Assembly: GCF_900476375.1 (NCBI RefSeq)
Contig: NZ_UPPP01000053.1
Location: 1 to 64,000, forward strand
Direction: 5' to 3'
DNA: 64,000 bases
From: Allolucifera butyrica
GTDB lineage: Bacteria > Bacillota > Negativicutes > Sporomusales > UPPP01
Below the pieces are notes generated by a model that saw nothing but the letters and a program-made list of their open reading frames with translations, searched no databases and was not told the DNA's origin. A program made the translations under genes and the position numbers. Below are positions 9,750 to 19,967 of this stretch, piece after piece (positions within the stretch are counted from its first letter, which is position 1; each line of letters opens with the position of its first letter).

Positions 9750-9781
9750 TTTGCCGCTCCTATCATAATATTCGATTTGCC

Positions 9782-12700
9782 TTAAATAAATCCGACATTC
9801 CGGCAGTGTTCCAGCATCTGCCTGATTTTAGCCTCATCCAGTTCCGGCCATTTAAAATTCAGCGTCTTCAGAATTCTTTCCGTTTTTTGCTGGCGTAAAA
9901 TAAAGGCGGTTTTGCTGGCTCCCTCAAAAAACAGGTTCGAGTGAACTAAAATCCGGGAAATGTAGTTTTGCATTTCCTTTTCTTGATATTTTTCGTATAA
10001 ATATTTCACGAAAGCATTGACCGGCATGGTTGCCACCGGCATTTCCGCCCGGTTGAACAGTTCAGCCAGGGAAACCATACTGATCTGACGGCTGTTAAAG
10101 AGATGGTAAGTTTCATTCTGCAAGTCTTGTTTGTCGAATAATAAAACGACCGCCTTAGCAACCGAATCGGCAAAGGAAAAATTCATGTCTTTCGTATTGA
10201 CCGCCGGAAAATAGCCAATTTTAAGCAGACATTTTAGCAGGGTATAAAAAGCATTATCGGTTATATTCTCCTGAAAGATACCGGTGGCTGAATCAAAGAC
10301 CAGATTGCCGACCCGGAAAATATTGACCGGCAGTCCCTTTTCCCGGGCCTTAAGGAGAAATTTCTCCGCCGCCAGTTTGGTGGCCACATAATAATTGTCG
10401 GAACTCTGCCCCACATCGCAGTCTTCTTCCGTGAATACCAGCCGGCTCCTTCCCCCGACGTAACCGCTTCCCACGCTGGTAGTGGATATAAAATTATAGG
10501 CCTTTCGCTTCCCTTGGCCGGCAAACTCCGCCAGTCTTTGCGTTCCCAATACATTTACAGCATGAAAATCGTCGTAATGTCCGTAATGCTTGACATGGGC
10601 GGCGGAATTAATAACGCAGTCAATGGCCCCGGCCAATTCCCGGTACCGGTCTGGTTCCAAACCCAAATATTCCTTGGACAAATCACCGTTAAACACGCAA
10701 ATCCGGTCTGCCAGGCCATCCCCTTCCAGATTAAAATGGAACTTCAGTTTGGCCCATAGTCTTTCCTTCGCCGCTGTGTCGTTTTTCCCTCTGACCGGTA
10801 AATAGACTTTATAGCCGGTGTTTTGCAACAGTTGGTATAAAATATGGATCCCCAGATACCCGGTCCCACCGGCCAGCAAAATATTTTTATAAGCCGCCGT
10901 TACGGCAAAGCCGGCTTTGGGGTAAGACTTCTTTACCTGATTACAACATTTCAGTTCATGGCGCAAGGCTCCGTCAAAGTGAACCTCCGCCGTCCTGGTC
11001 GCCGCCGCTTCCTGCATGGCGTCCACTATGGCCTTTAACCGGTCCCGGGAGTAGCCGGCCTTGTCGGCCAGCGCCCGGATGGTCTGACATTGGAAAATAT
11101 CGTTGATGCCGACTTCAAAGTCCAGGGCGAGCCGCGCCGCCACCTGGATGGCTTTGATGGAGTTTCCCCCGAGGGAAAAGAAATTATCGTCAATGCCGAT
11201 TTTTTCCCTGCCCAGAACTTCCTGCCAAACCGCCTGGATTCTCGCATCCATCTCGTGGCGCGGCGCTATATACCCCACTCCCGCAGACAGGTCTTCCTCC
11301 GGCTGAGGCAACGCTTTGCGGTCAACCTTGCCGTTGGGATTTAACGGTAGCTTATCCAGTTGGGTAAAGTATAGCGGCACCATATATTCCGGTAGGGCTT
11401 CCAACAAATAGGCTTTGAGCTCATCAACGGCCAACTCCCTGTCGCCGGTTACATAGGCGGCAAGATATTTATCTCCCCGCCCGTCTTCCCGGTCTATGAC
11501 GCAGGCTTCCTTAACTGCCGCATACTGTAATAGCCGGTTTTCAATTTCACCCAGTTCGATACGGAAACCCCGGATCTTAACCTGATGGTCAATGCGCCCA
11601 AGAAACTCAATGGTACCATCCGCCAGCCATCTTGCCAGGTCTCCTGTCTTATACAGCCGCGTTCCGGGCCGGAAGGGATTGGCGGCAAACTTCTCCGCCG
11701 TAAGTTCCGGCCGGTTTAAGTAGCCTCTGGCTAAGCCGGCGCCGGCGATACACAGTTCTCCCGGCGCGCCGGCCGGCTGCAGCCGGTTATGGCGGTCTAG
11801 GATATAGACTTCGGTATTATCGATAGGCCGACCGATGGACGGCAGCGCATCAGCCGCTTCTCCGGCAGCGACACAGCCGCAGGTTGTGACCACCGTATTT
11901 TCCGTCGGCCCATAATGATTCATCAGGGTAAACGGCAATCCCGGCCGGGGGCGGCGGTGCAGCTGATCCCCGCCGGTCAGCATATACCGCAGCGCCATGG
12001 CCGGCGGCCATTCTTCCGTCAGCAAGGCTTCTGCCAGCGGCGTCGGCAGAAAGCTTACCGTAATCAAATTGTCTTTCAGCCACGCAATTAGTCCCGGCAA
12101 GGATGCCCGCGTTTCCGGACCGGGAATATATAATCCGGCGCCGGCGGTTAGATAAGGCCATATCTCCCAAACCGAAGCATCAAAAGCCGGTCCGGCAATC
12201 AAGGTAGCCCGGTCCCCGGCTGTAATATCATAAGCCCGCCGGTGCCAGGCCGCCAGATTCACCAAACTGGTCTGCTCAATCTCAACCCCTTTTGGATTGC
12301 CCGTTGAACCTGATGTATAAATCACATAGGCCAGGTCACGGGCCGTGGTTTCCCGTACTAAATCGGCAGTATCGCCCCGGTATAATGCCGGATTTTCCAG
12401 CACCAGCACTTCCCCGCCGAACGTGATTTTAGCCGCCAGCCGGTCTTGGGTCAGCACGATTTTTGCGCCGCTGTCCGTCAGCATATAGCGGATTCTCTCC
12501 GGCGGGTAATCCGGGTCAATAGGCAAATAAGCCCCGCCGGCCTTGAGGATTGCCAGAATCCCAAGCAGCATCCCGGGCGAGCGTTCCGCCACAACCCCCA
12601 CAAGACAATTCGGTTTTACCCCCTTATTTCTTAGCACGCCTGCCAATTGATTGGCTTTTTCATTAAGGATCCGGTAAGTGAATTGCTGTCCGCCGGCAAC

Positions 12701-15700
12701 GACCGCCAGATTGTCCGGTGTCCGCCTTACCTGGGCTTCAAACAGTTCCGGAATGGTGGCCTCGCCGGGATAGGCCACTTGGGTCTGATTAAAGGTGAAT
12801 AACCGTTCTCTTCTTTCCGCCGCCGCAACCATATCAACCGCTTTGACCGGTATGGCCGGATTCCGGAGCACCGCCGCCATGACCGACAGGATATTCTCCA
12901 GCAGCCTTTCGATAAACTGCCGGTCGTACACCAGCGTATTATACATGAATTTAATCTTAAATTGCCGGCCGGGAAGGATAACCAGATTCAAATCATAATT
13001 GGTCTGTTCAAAAACTTCCTCCACTTTTACCGCTACGCCTGAATTTCCAAATACCGCTTCTTTCATCGGGTAATTTTCCCAGGCAATAATGTGGTCGAAT
13101 AGCGTGTCCTTTAAACGGGTTGCTGTCTGAATTTCGGCCAGCGGGTAATAGCTATAGCGTTCCGATTCCAGTGCGGCTTGCTGGACTTGCTGCAGGAGAG
13201 CGGCAAAGGATTGATTCCCGTCGCATTGAACCCTTACGGGCAACGTATTAATAAACAAACCAACCATATTTTCTATGCCCGGTATTTCCTGAGGCCTGCC
13301 CGATACGACCGCGCCGAACACGACATCCTCCGTATTGCTATATCGCTGCAGGACAAGTCCCCAGATGGTCTGGAACAGCGTGCCAAAAGTTACCTGATTC
13401 CTCCTGGCTACCTCTTCCAGACCGTCTTTTACTGTCTCATTCAAGGGAAAAAGAAATTCCGCCGGCTCGTATTTCCCCATTGCGGCACCGGCGCTGTTCT
13501 TCGGCAGCAGGGTCCGTTCCTCATAATTACTCAGGTAAGCCTGCCAGTATGTTAACGCCGCCGCCTCATCCTGCCTGCCAAGCCATTGGATGTAGTCACT
13601 GTAGGGATAAACTCTCCCCGATCCCGGCGGTTTTTGCTGCGTCTGCAGGCAAGCATACATGCTGAAAAATTCCTTTAATATAATCCCCAGGCACCAGCCG
13701 TCCATTACAATATGATGGAAACTCCACAGCAGTTTGCCGGAACCATTCCCGGTCCGGATTATTGCTAACCGCAGCGGCATCCCCCGGGTCAGGTCAAACC
13801 CGGTCTTTTTATCCCTGGCCTTAAAGTCGGCGATAAATAAATCCCGGTCCGCCGGCGGCAAATGGGCAATGTCCTCAACCTGGATGCAGGCCTTTTGTTG
13901 CCGAAGCACCACCTGGACCGGCCGGCTCAGCTTCTCATATACAAATGCCGTCCGCAATACGTCGTACCGTTCGATCAGTTTGTTGAAGCAAACTTCCAGG
14001 TGATTAACATCCAGTCCTTCATCCATGGATAGAAGAGCTTGTTCGAAATAGGCTGCCGAGCCGGGCTCCCGGATGGCATGGTACAACATGCCGGTTTGCA
14101 TCGGCGACAGTGCATACAGGTCTTTTACATTATTTTTATCTACGGTTTGCCATACCGTCTCCAGCTCGCCAAGGGTTAAGTTAGAGTAGGTAAAATCACT
14201 GGGAGTCATCTCGACGGCATCCGCCGCACAGCAATGGTTGATTAGATTCAGCAATTCCCGGCGAAAGGTTCCGGCAAATTTTTCAATCGTGGTCTGGTTG
14301 TATTCTCCCTGATGATAGGAAAACTTCACCGCCAGCCGGCCTCCCGCCACCATGCCGTTGATATCCAGAGCATAGGGACACTCCATGGCTGGTGCCAGAC
14401 AATTGCCCACGGAAATTGACGACAGGCCGAAAAGCTCATTATTGGCTTCTGCGTCGAATTGTCCCAGATAGTTGAAGCTAATTTCCGGCCTTAGACTGAA
14501 AGCAAGGTTCTCTTTATTGACTGGCAAGGTCAGATATTTTAAAATCCCATAGCCAATTCCTTTGTGCGGAATGCGCCGCAGAGTTTCTTTCACTGTTTTG
14601 ACCCGGCCGGCAAGGTCACGGTCGCCGCTCAGGTCCAGAATCACCGGATATTGCGCCGTAAACCAGCCGACCGTCCTGGTTATATCCACATCGCCGATGA
14701 CTTCGTCCCGGCCGTGTCCTTCCAGGTTGAGGGCAATTTTGCTATTACCGCTCCACTTCTTGACGGCAAGCCCCAGGGCCGTAAGCAGAATATCGTTGAT
14801 TTCCGTATTATAAGCCCGGTTAACCTCTTGCAGCAGCCGCGCTGTATCTTCAGCCGTAAATTCCACTTCGGCCGTCCCGGCATCCCGGTAAGTTTTGGAT
14901 GTGACAATCCGGTCCTTAGGCAGCGGCTTTAGCGGCACGGTTTCCAAACCGGCCCAGTAGGCCGCTTCTTTTAAGAGGTCCGGGCTGTTGGCGTAAGCCG
15001 CCAGCCGGGCCGACCAATCCCGGAAAGAGTCCGTCTTGGCGGCGAATTCCACCGCTTCCTGCCGGGAAGCTTGCTCATATCCTGTTCCAAGGTCCTCGAG
15101 AATAATTCGCCAGGATATTCCGTCGACCACGAGATGGTGGATTACAATCAGCAGATGGTCGCCAGCCGGTGTTTTAAAAAGAGCGCTTTTAACCAAGGGC
15201 CCCTCGTAAACATCAAGACTTTCCTGGATTCGGTTAATTTCCCGGGTAATTATTTCCCGGAAATTTCCATTTTCCCGCCAATCAAATACTTCCAGCGAAT
15301 ACAGTTTTCCCTCAATTCCCCGGTTATAAAGAACGGCTCCTTCCCCACCCTGACGGACCACCATCCGCAGGGCGTCATGGTGCTCGACGAGTTTGGCCAT
15401 AACCTGTCGCAGTAAGGGTTCCTCAAAACCGGCCTGCCCGTAGAGCATAACCGCCTGATTGAAATGGTGTTTGGCCGTAAAACTTTGTTCCAGCAGCCAG
15501 TGCTGAATTGGCGTAAGCGCAGCCTCTCCTTCGATGCTCCCCTGCTCTGCCGTATGGGCTGCGTTTTTAAGCAGGCCGCTTACTTCTTCAATTACGGGAT
15601 GTTTGAATAAATCTTTCATTTCCAGTTTAAGCTGATAACTGTTTAACCGTGATAAAACCTGGATGGCTTTTATTGAGTCGCCGCCCAAATTAAAAAAGTT

Positions 15701-18667
15701 GTCTCGGATTCCGACCCGCTCCGCATTTAATACGTCCTGCCATATTTCCGCCAATATAACTTCCTGCGGGTTTCGCGGCGCTACATATTCCACGGCCGTT
15801 TTTCGGCTGAGATCCGGCTCAGGCAAAGCCCCCCGATCGATTTTGTCGTTGGGAGTAAGGGGCATTTCGTCCAGTTGCTGCCAATACGATGGCACCATAT
15901 ACTCCGGCAGGGCTTGCAGCAGATATTCCCTGAGCTCGCCGGCCGCCAGGCTGTCCTCCGCCATAAAATAGGCCGCCAGATACTTGTCTCCCTGTTTATC
16001 TTCCCGGACGGTTACTGCCGCTTCCCTGACGGCCGGATGCTGCAGCAGCCGCGCTTCAATTTCACCCAGTTCAATCCGAAAGCCCCGGATCTTCACCTGC
16101 TGGTCAATCCGGCCCAGAAACTCGATATTGCCGTCCGGCAGCCATCTTGCCAAATCGCCGGTCTTATACATTCTTTCCCCCTGGTGGAAGGGGTTGGCAA
16201 CAAACTTTTCCGCCGTCAGTTCCGGCCGGTTTAGGTATCCCCGGGCCAGCCCGGCGCCCGCTATGCACAGTTCGCCCGCCGCGCCGACAGGCTGCGGACG
16301 GTTATGCCGGTCCAGGATATAAACTTGCGTATTTAGAATCGGCACCCCGATCGGTACCGAACCATAACCCGGCTCCCTGGCGTTGTATTGCCAGGTCGTG
16401 GCAATCACCGTCGCCTCCGTCGGTCCATAGGCATTACTATAGGCCACTTTATCCCGCCATTTGGCAACTAACTCTTTAGTTATGGCTGAACCGCCCGTAA
16501 TCAGCCGTTTCAGCCCGGTTAGCCGCGCCGGCTCCAGCCCGGCTAAATAGGTTGGCGGCAACAGGGCGATGGTAATCCCGTTTTGCCCGATAAACCGTTC
16601 AAACTCAACAAAGTTATGAATTGTTTCCGGTGAAACCAGAACCAATGCCGCCCCATTCAGCAAGCTGATAAATATTTCCCAAACCGAAGCGTCGAAGGAA
16701 CTGCTGGCAAACTGCAGCATTTTATCCTGCTCATTCAGTTGATAGGTCATTTGAAAAAAAGTTTTCAAATTGGCAATTCCCCGGTGTTCGACCATAACCC
16801 CCTTGGGATTTCCCGTAGAGCCGGAAGTATAAATGACGTATGCCAAATCGCCGGCAGTATTCCGGTTGGGCGGATTTTGGCCGTCGCCGCTATATAATTT
16901 CCCGTCTTCCAGATTCAGGATATCTCCTGCATAGGCAATTCCATCCTGCCACTTTGTTTGGGTAAGCAGAATTTGGGCACCGCAGTCCTGCAGCATATAT
17001 TCGATTCGTTCCGGCGGATAATGAGGATCCATCGGCAAATAAGCCCCGCCGGCTTTCAATACCGCCAACATGCCAACCACCATTACCGGAGACCGTTCCG
17101 TCATGATGCCGACGATGCTGTCCGACTCAACTCCCTTTTGCCTTAATACGCCGGCCAGTTGGTTGGCTTTGCAGTTTAGCTGCCGGAACGTCAGCCACTG
17201 TCCGTCAAATACTACGGCCGGTTTGTCCGGATGCCGCGCCGCCTGCGCCTCAAATAACTCCTGAATGGTCTTATTAGCGGGATACTCTGCCTGGGTGGCA
17301 TTAAAATCATCCAAAATCAGCTGCTGCTCTGCCGCCGGTATGAGGGTAATTGCATCTATTCCGTCTTCCCCGTTTTCCAGTACGGCACCGAGCAAATGCT
17401 TGAAATGAGCGGCCACGTTTTCAATAGGGATAAATTTTTCAAATACGTCAAGGCGGTAATCAAAATCAACTAATACATCCCGGGTTTCATTGTAGTCCCT
17501 GACGAAGATCGTTAAGGCATTGCGCTCATGCCGGTGAGCCATGCTTACGATATCGTAATCACTGGCCGTCGTATAATTTTCATTAAAATCACGGTTTACA
17601 AAAGAAAGAGATACATCGAACAAATTCGTTTTATCCTGCCCCGGCGCGAAGACGGTCCGGCATATTTCCCCAAAGGGAAACTTCTGGTGCCGGTAGCATT
17701 CCATCAGTTCGCTCTTTATCAACAGCAGCAGTTCGCGGAAACTTACCGTTTTTCCCGGATTGATCCGCAGCGGAATTATATTGGTGAAAAGACCGATGGT
17801 TTGTTTATATTTTGCCTTGCTCCGGTTCAGACTGGGCACGCCGAGAACCACTTCCTCCTTATTGCACACCCGGCTGAAATAGATAAACAGCACCGCCAAA
17901 ATAAAATGGAACACCGTACCGCCATTTTTTTCACTGAAGGCAATCATTTTATTATATAAAGGCCTGGGAATGCTAAACGTCAGCCTGTCGCTTGGTGCTG
18001 ACCCGCCGGCTCCGCTGCTCACCTGCCGGTTAAAAAGCGGTTCCGGAATGGTCCGGTATTTATCCTGCCAAAAAGTCTTATCACTTAAAAACACCGGCGA
18101 GGCAAGGTACTTTTGATGGTCGGCGATAAAATCGGTGTAAGAATACACGAGTCGCTCCACGGCCTGGCAGCCGGACAATAGCTGATTGTAATTTTCAATG
18201 ACCTGCTTATACATCAGGGATAAGCCAAACCCGTCAATTATGATATGATGAAAACGCATAAACCAGAAATACCGGTTGTCGGATGCCTTAAGCAAGACAA
18301 ACTGAAATAAATATTCCTGCCAGTCAAAGGGTTGCAAGAACTCCTGTTGCAGCCAATCCAGGCAGGCTTTAACGGGCTGTTCCCGTTGAGAAAAATCATA
18401 GAACGGAAGAGCATAGGCCGGAGGCGCCGCGATTTTCAGACAAGGCTCGCCGCTGTCTTCCACGACTTTCATCCGCAGCGAATCATTTTCCTCGATTAGT
18501 ATCTGCAATGCCTGATTCAGTGTGGCTTTGTCGATTTTTCCCTTAATATCCATATAGCCGCCTAAATTATAGATCGGCTTTTCCGGGTACAAACACTGCT
18601 CCAGCCAAATATCCTTTTGATAGGTAGTCAATGGATACCGGCCAGGCGCAAATTCCACCGTATGCAT
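9782..18667 (-). CDS. NRPS: C-A-PCP-E-C-A-PCP-thioester reductase
   Basis: 2961 residues, two modules. Order by approximate residue: C1 1-435 (HHIIIDG ~140; the N-terminal LTTYQKDIWLEQ style resembles starter or acyl-accepting C domains), A1 450-950, PCP1 (Ser998), E 1040-1480 (HHLVVDG ~1176; EGHGRDE), C2 1500-1935 (LSPMQTGMLYH and HHIVMDG, the type that follows an E domain), A2 1960-2440, PCP2 (Ser2503), terminal reductase 2575-2961 (NAD(P)H motif LLAGGTGYLG, then YYVATK with Tyr/Lys of the catalytic set). By-eye specificity codes: A1 DAWLIGAVI (bulky hydrophobic, Phe- or Leu-like), A2 DAWFLGHVV (one change from a known Leu code). Inference: an N-acyl D-X-Leu chain released by reduction to an aldehyde or alcohol. 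It has no TE, unlike the upstream line. ATG preceded by AGAGG. Confidence 0.9.
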   Translation of the reverse strand: MHTVEFAPGRYPLTTYQKDIWLEQCLYPEKPIYNLGGYMDIKGKIDKATLNQALQILIEENDSLRMKVVEDSGEPCLKIAAPPAYALPFYDFSQREQPVKACLDWLQQEFLQPFDWQEYLFQFVLLKASDNRYFWFMRFHHIIIDGFGLSLMYKQVIENYNQLLSGCQAVERLVYSYTDFIADHQKYLASPVFLSDKTFWQDKYRTIPEPLFNRQVSSGAGGSAPSDRLTFSIPRPLYNKMIAFSEKNGGTVFHFILAVLFIYFSRVCNKEEVVLGVPSLNRSKAKYKQTIGLFTNIIPLRINPGKTVSFRELLLLIKSELMECYRHQKFPFGEICRTVFAPGQDKTNLFDVSLSFVNRDFNENYTTASDYDIVSMAHRHERNALTIFVRDYNETRDVLVDFDYRLDVFEKFIPIENVAAHFKHLLGAVLENGEDGIDAITLIPAAEQQLILDDFNATQAEYPANKTIQELFEAQAARHPDKPAVVFDGQWLTFRQLNCKANQLAGVLRQKGVESDSIVGIMTERSPVMVVGMLAVLKAGGAYLPMDPHYPPERIEYMLQDCGAQILLTQTKWQDGIAYAGDILNLEDGKLYSGDGQNPPNRNTAGDLAYVIYTSGSTGNPKGVMVEHRGIANLKTFFQMTYQLNEQDKMLQFASSSFDASVWEIFISLLNGAALVLVSPETIHNFVEFERFIGQNGITIALLPPTYLAGLEPARLTGLKRLITGGSAITKELVAKWRDKVAYSNAYGPTEATVIATTWQYNAREPGYGSVPIGVPILNTQVYILDRHNRPQPVGAAGELCIAGAGLARGYLNRPELTAEKFVANPFHQGERMYKTGDLARWLPDGNIEFLGRIDQQVKIRGFRIELGEIEARLLQHPAVREAAVTVREDKQGDKYLAAYFMAEDSLAAGELREYLLQALPEYMVPSYWQQLDEMPLTPNDKIDRGALPEPDLSRKTAVEYVAPRNPQEVILAEIWQDVLNAERVGIRDNFFNLGGDSIKAIQVLSRLNSYQLKLEMKDLFKHPVIEEVSGLLKNAAHTAEQGSIEGEAALTPIQHWLLEQSFTAKHHFNQAVMLYGQAGFEEPLLRQVMAKLVEHHDALRMVVRQGGEGAVLYNRGIEGKLYSLEVFDWRENGNFREIITREINRIQESLDVYEGPLVKSALFKTPAGDHLLIVIHHLVVDGISWRIILEDLGTGYEQASRQEAVEFAAKTDSFRDWSARLAAYANSPDLLKEAAYWAGLETVPLKPLPKDRIVTSKTYRDAGTAEVEFTAEDTARLLQEVNRAYNTEINDILLTALGLAVKKWSGNSKIALNLEGHGRDEVIGDVDITRTVGWFTAQYPVILDLSGDRDLAGRVKTVKETLRRIPHKGIGYGILKYLTLPVNKENLAFSLRPEISFNYLGQFDAEANNELFGLSSISVGNCLAPAMECPYALDINGMVAGGRLAVKFSYHQGEYNQTTIEKFAGTFRRELLNLINHCCAADAVEMTPSDFTYSNLTLGELETVWQTVDKNNVKDLYALSPMQTGMLYHAIREPGSAAYFEQALLSMDEGLDVNHLEVCFNKLIERYDVLRTAFVYEKLSRPVQVVLRQQKACIQVEDIAHLPPADRDLFIADFKARDKKTGFDLTRGMPLRLAIIRTGNGSGKLLWSFHHIVMDGWCLGIILKEFFSMYACLQTQQKPPGSGRVYPYSDYIQWLGRQDEAAALTYWQAYLSNYEERTLLPKNSAGAAMGKYEPAEFLFPLNETVKDGLEEVARRNQVTFGTLFQTIWGLVLQRYSNTEDVVFGAVVSGRPQEIPGIENMVGLFINTLPVRVQCDGNQSFAALLQQVQQAALESERYSYYPLAEIQTATRLKDTLFDHIIAWENYPMKEAVFGNSGVAVKVEEVFEQTNYDLNLVILPGRQFKIKFMYNTLVYDRQFIERLLENILSVMAAVLRNPAIPVKAVDMVAAAERRERLFTFNQTQVAYPGEATIPELFEAQVRRTPDNLAVVAGGQQFTYRILNEKANQLAGVLRNKGVKPNCLVGVVAERSPGMLLGILAILKAGGAYLPIDPDYPPERIRYMLTDSGAKIVLTQDRLAAKITFGGEVLVLENPALYRGDTADLVRETTARDLAYVIYTSGSTGNPKGVEIEQTSLVNLAAWHRRAYDITAGDRATLIAGPAFDASVWEIWPYLTAGAGLYIPGPETRASLPGLIAWLKDNLITVSFLPTPLAEALLTEEWPPAMALRYMLTGGDQLHRRPRPGLPFTLMNHYGPTENTVVTTCGCVAAGEAADALPSIGRPIDNTEVYILDRHNRLQPAGAPGELCIAGAGLARGYLNRPELTAEKFAANPFRPGTRLYKTGDLARWLADGTIEFLGRIDHQVKIRGFRIELGEIENRLLQYAAVKEACVIDREDGRGDKYLAAYVTGDRELAVDELKAYLLEALPEYMVPLYFTQLDKLPLNPNGKVDRKALPQPEEDLSAGVGYIAPRHEMDARIQAVWQEVLGREKIGIDDNFFSLGGNSIKAIQVAARLALDFEVGINDIFQCQTIRALADKAGYSRDRLKAIVDAMQEAAATRTAEVHFDGALRHELKCCNQVKKSYPKAGFAVTAAYKNILLAGGTGYLGIHILYQLLQNTGYKVYLPVRGKNDTAAKERLWAKLKFHFNLEGDGLADRICVFNGDLSKEYLGLEPDRYRELAGAIDCVINSAAHVKHYGHYDDFHAVNVLGTQRLAEFAGQGKRKAYNFISTTSVGSGYVGGRSRLVFTEEDCDVGQSSDNYYVATKLAAEKFLLKAREKGLPVNIFRVGNLVFDSATGIFQENITDNAFYTLLKCLLKIGYFPAVNTKDMNFSFADSVAKAVVLLFDKQDLQNETYHLFNSRQISMVSLAELFNRAEMPVATMPVNAFVKYLYEKYQEKEMQNYISRILVHSNLFFEGASKTAFILRQQKTERILKTLNFKWPELDEAKIRQMLEHCRNVGFI

Positions 18668-18683
18668 TTTCTATCGCCTCTTT

Positions 18684-19967
18684 TCAGTCCACCAAATTTT
18701 CCATTGCCAGCAGCCGGTCAAACAACGCAAATACTTCCCCGGCATTATACAGGTCCCGGGTTAAACTCACCTGCATGTACAGCCTTCCGCCCAGGATGGA
18801 AGACGCCACCAGAATGGCTTGGGGTTTAAAATAAAAATAGATGGCATCGACCATCTTTTCCAGCACCGGATACGATATAACTCCTAAACTGGAATAGGTA
18901 AGCGTGAAGTTTCCCAGCGGAGACCTGGCCGGCACCGGCTTTTGGCAAAGCTTTAAACACCGTAATTTCACTTTTTCATAGGACGGAGAAATGGCGGCAA
19001 ACAGACAGGACAGACTATAAGGAATTCCTCTTTTAAACCACTTGAATACGGACTTTACCTGTTTTTCCATCTCACCGGCCCGGAAAAACTGCGCCGGTAA
19101 ACTGACTATTAAATTGCCGTAGGTATCCTCCGGCGAATAAGGCATCAGCGCGTGCATGTCCATGGGCATGGAAACCAAAACCCGCTGTTTGTCCGGGTCA
19201 TGCTGCAGAAATCCCTGCGCCAGCTTACCGCACATATATTCCGTTAAGGTCATTCCCTTGGCCTTGCACCGCGACCGGATCGCTGCTGTTTCTTCCCGGC
19301 TGAAACCGTAGGACTTAACGGCATACTCATTGCTTTCTGCGGGCTGCTTGCCGCGGCTTAAATCCACCGTGTCCTGCACCGCTTTCCTGCCGCCTTTCAG
19401 CAAAAAAGCGGCAAGAAAGACCGGCAGCCATAAGAAGGCTCCGGTCCTTTTCAGCCAATGTAAACTTTTGTCCCGCCAGGTTGCATCGGTGAGTTGACCG
19501 CCGTTTCTGTCGCCGGGCTGGTCACCGGCATAATACTGCAGCCATTTTTGAATCCAGTAAATGAAGCAGCGGCCATTGGCCAGAATATGATTCATGCAGA
19601 TGATTACGGTATTTTCCGCCACCACCGAGATATAGAAAGGCAGGCGGGCATTGGTCGGATAATACTGTTTTAGAATAGCCTCCTGATCATAACGCTGGCT
19701 CAGCTGCCGTTCCTCAAAGCAAAGCAGCCATTCCACTTCCCCGGCGCTGAACCGTCCCCAGGTAAACCGGTTTTTAGCCGGACACTCGATAATTTTCGTC
19801 TGCAGCAAGGGATTCTCCAGAATGAGCTGCCGGTAGCTCAGCGCCAGTTTTGCCATATCAATTTTCTCTTTTAACACTACGGTTGACATCATACAGTTCG
19901 AAGAATTAAATTCCTCGGTTCCCAAAAAATAAAGACCTGCCAGTTGCACCAGTTCCATCTTCCTCAC
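18684..19967 (-). CDS. Stand-alone condensation-superfamily acyltransferase-like protein
   Basis: 427 residues, the fold family of NRPS C domains, WS/DGAT and PapA5-like acyltransferases. The active-site motif HHxxxDG reads NHILANG (~residues 125-131): the second His is kept, the first His is Asn and the Asp is Asn. A second conserved stretch, DTYGNLIVSLP (~residue 275), resembles the structural GN motif of the free-standing acyltransferases rather than the DFGWG of C domains. It sits between two giant NRPS genes and its GTG start overlaps the stop of the upstream gene; an ATG nine bases inside with GAGG close by is the alternative start. Inference: it may acylate or esterify a product or intermediate; it could also be a structural partner if the motif changes abolish activity. 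Confidence 0.7.
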   Translation of the reverse strand: MRKMELVQLAGLYFLGTEEFNSSNCMMSTVVLKEKIDMAKLALSYRQLILENPLLQTKIIECPAKNRFTWGRFSAGEVEWLLCFEERQLSQRYDQEAILKQYYPTNARLPFYISVVAENTVIICMNHILANGRCFIYWIQKWLQYYAGDQPGDRNGGQLTDATWRDKSLHWLKRTGAFLWLPVFLAAFLLKGGRKAVQDTVDLSRGKQPAESNEYAVKSYGFSREETAAIRSRCKAKGMTLTEYMCGKLAQGFLQHDPDKQRVLVSMPMDMHALMPYSPEDTYGNLIVSLPAQFFRAGEMEKQVKSVFKWFKRGIPYSLSCLFAAISPSYEKVKLRCLKLCQKPVPARSPLGNFTLTYSSLGVISYPVLEKMVDAIYFYFKPQAILVASSILGGRLYMQVSLTRDLYNAGEVFALFDRLLAMENLVD

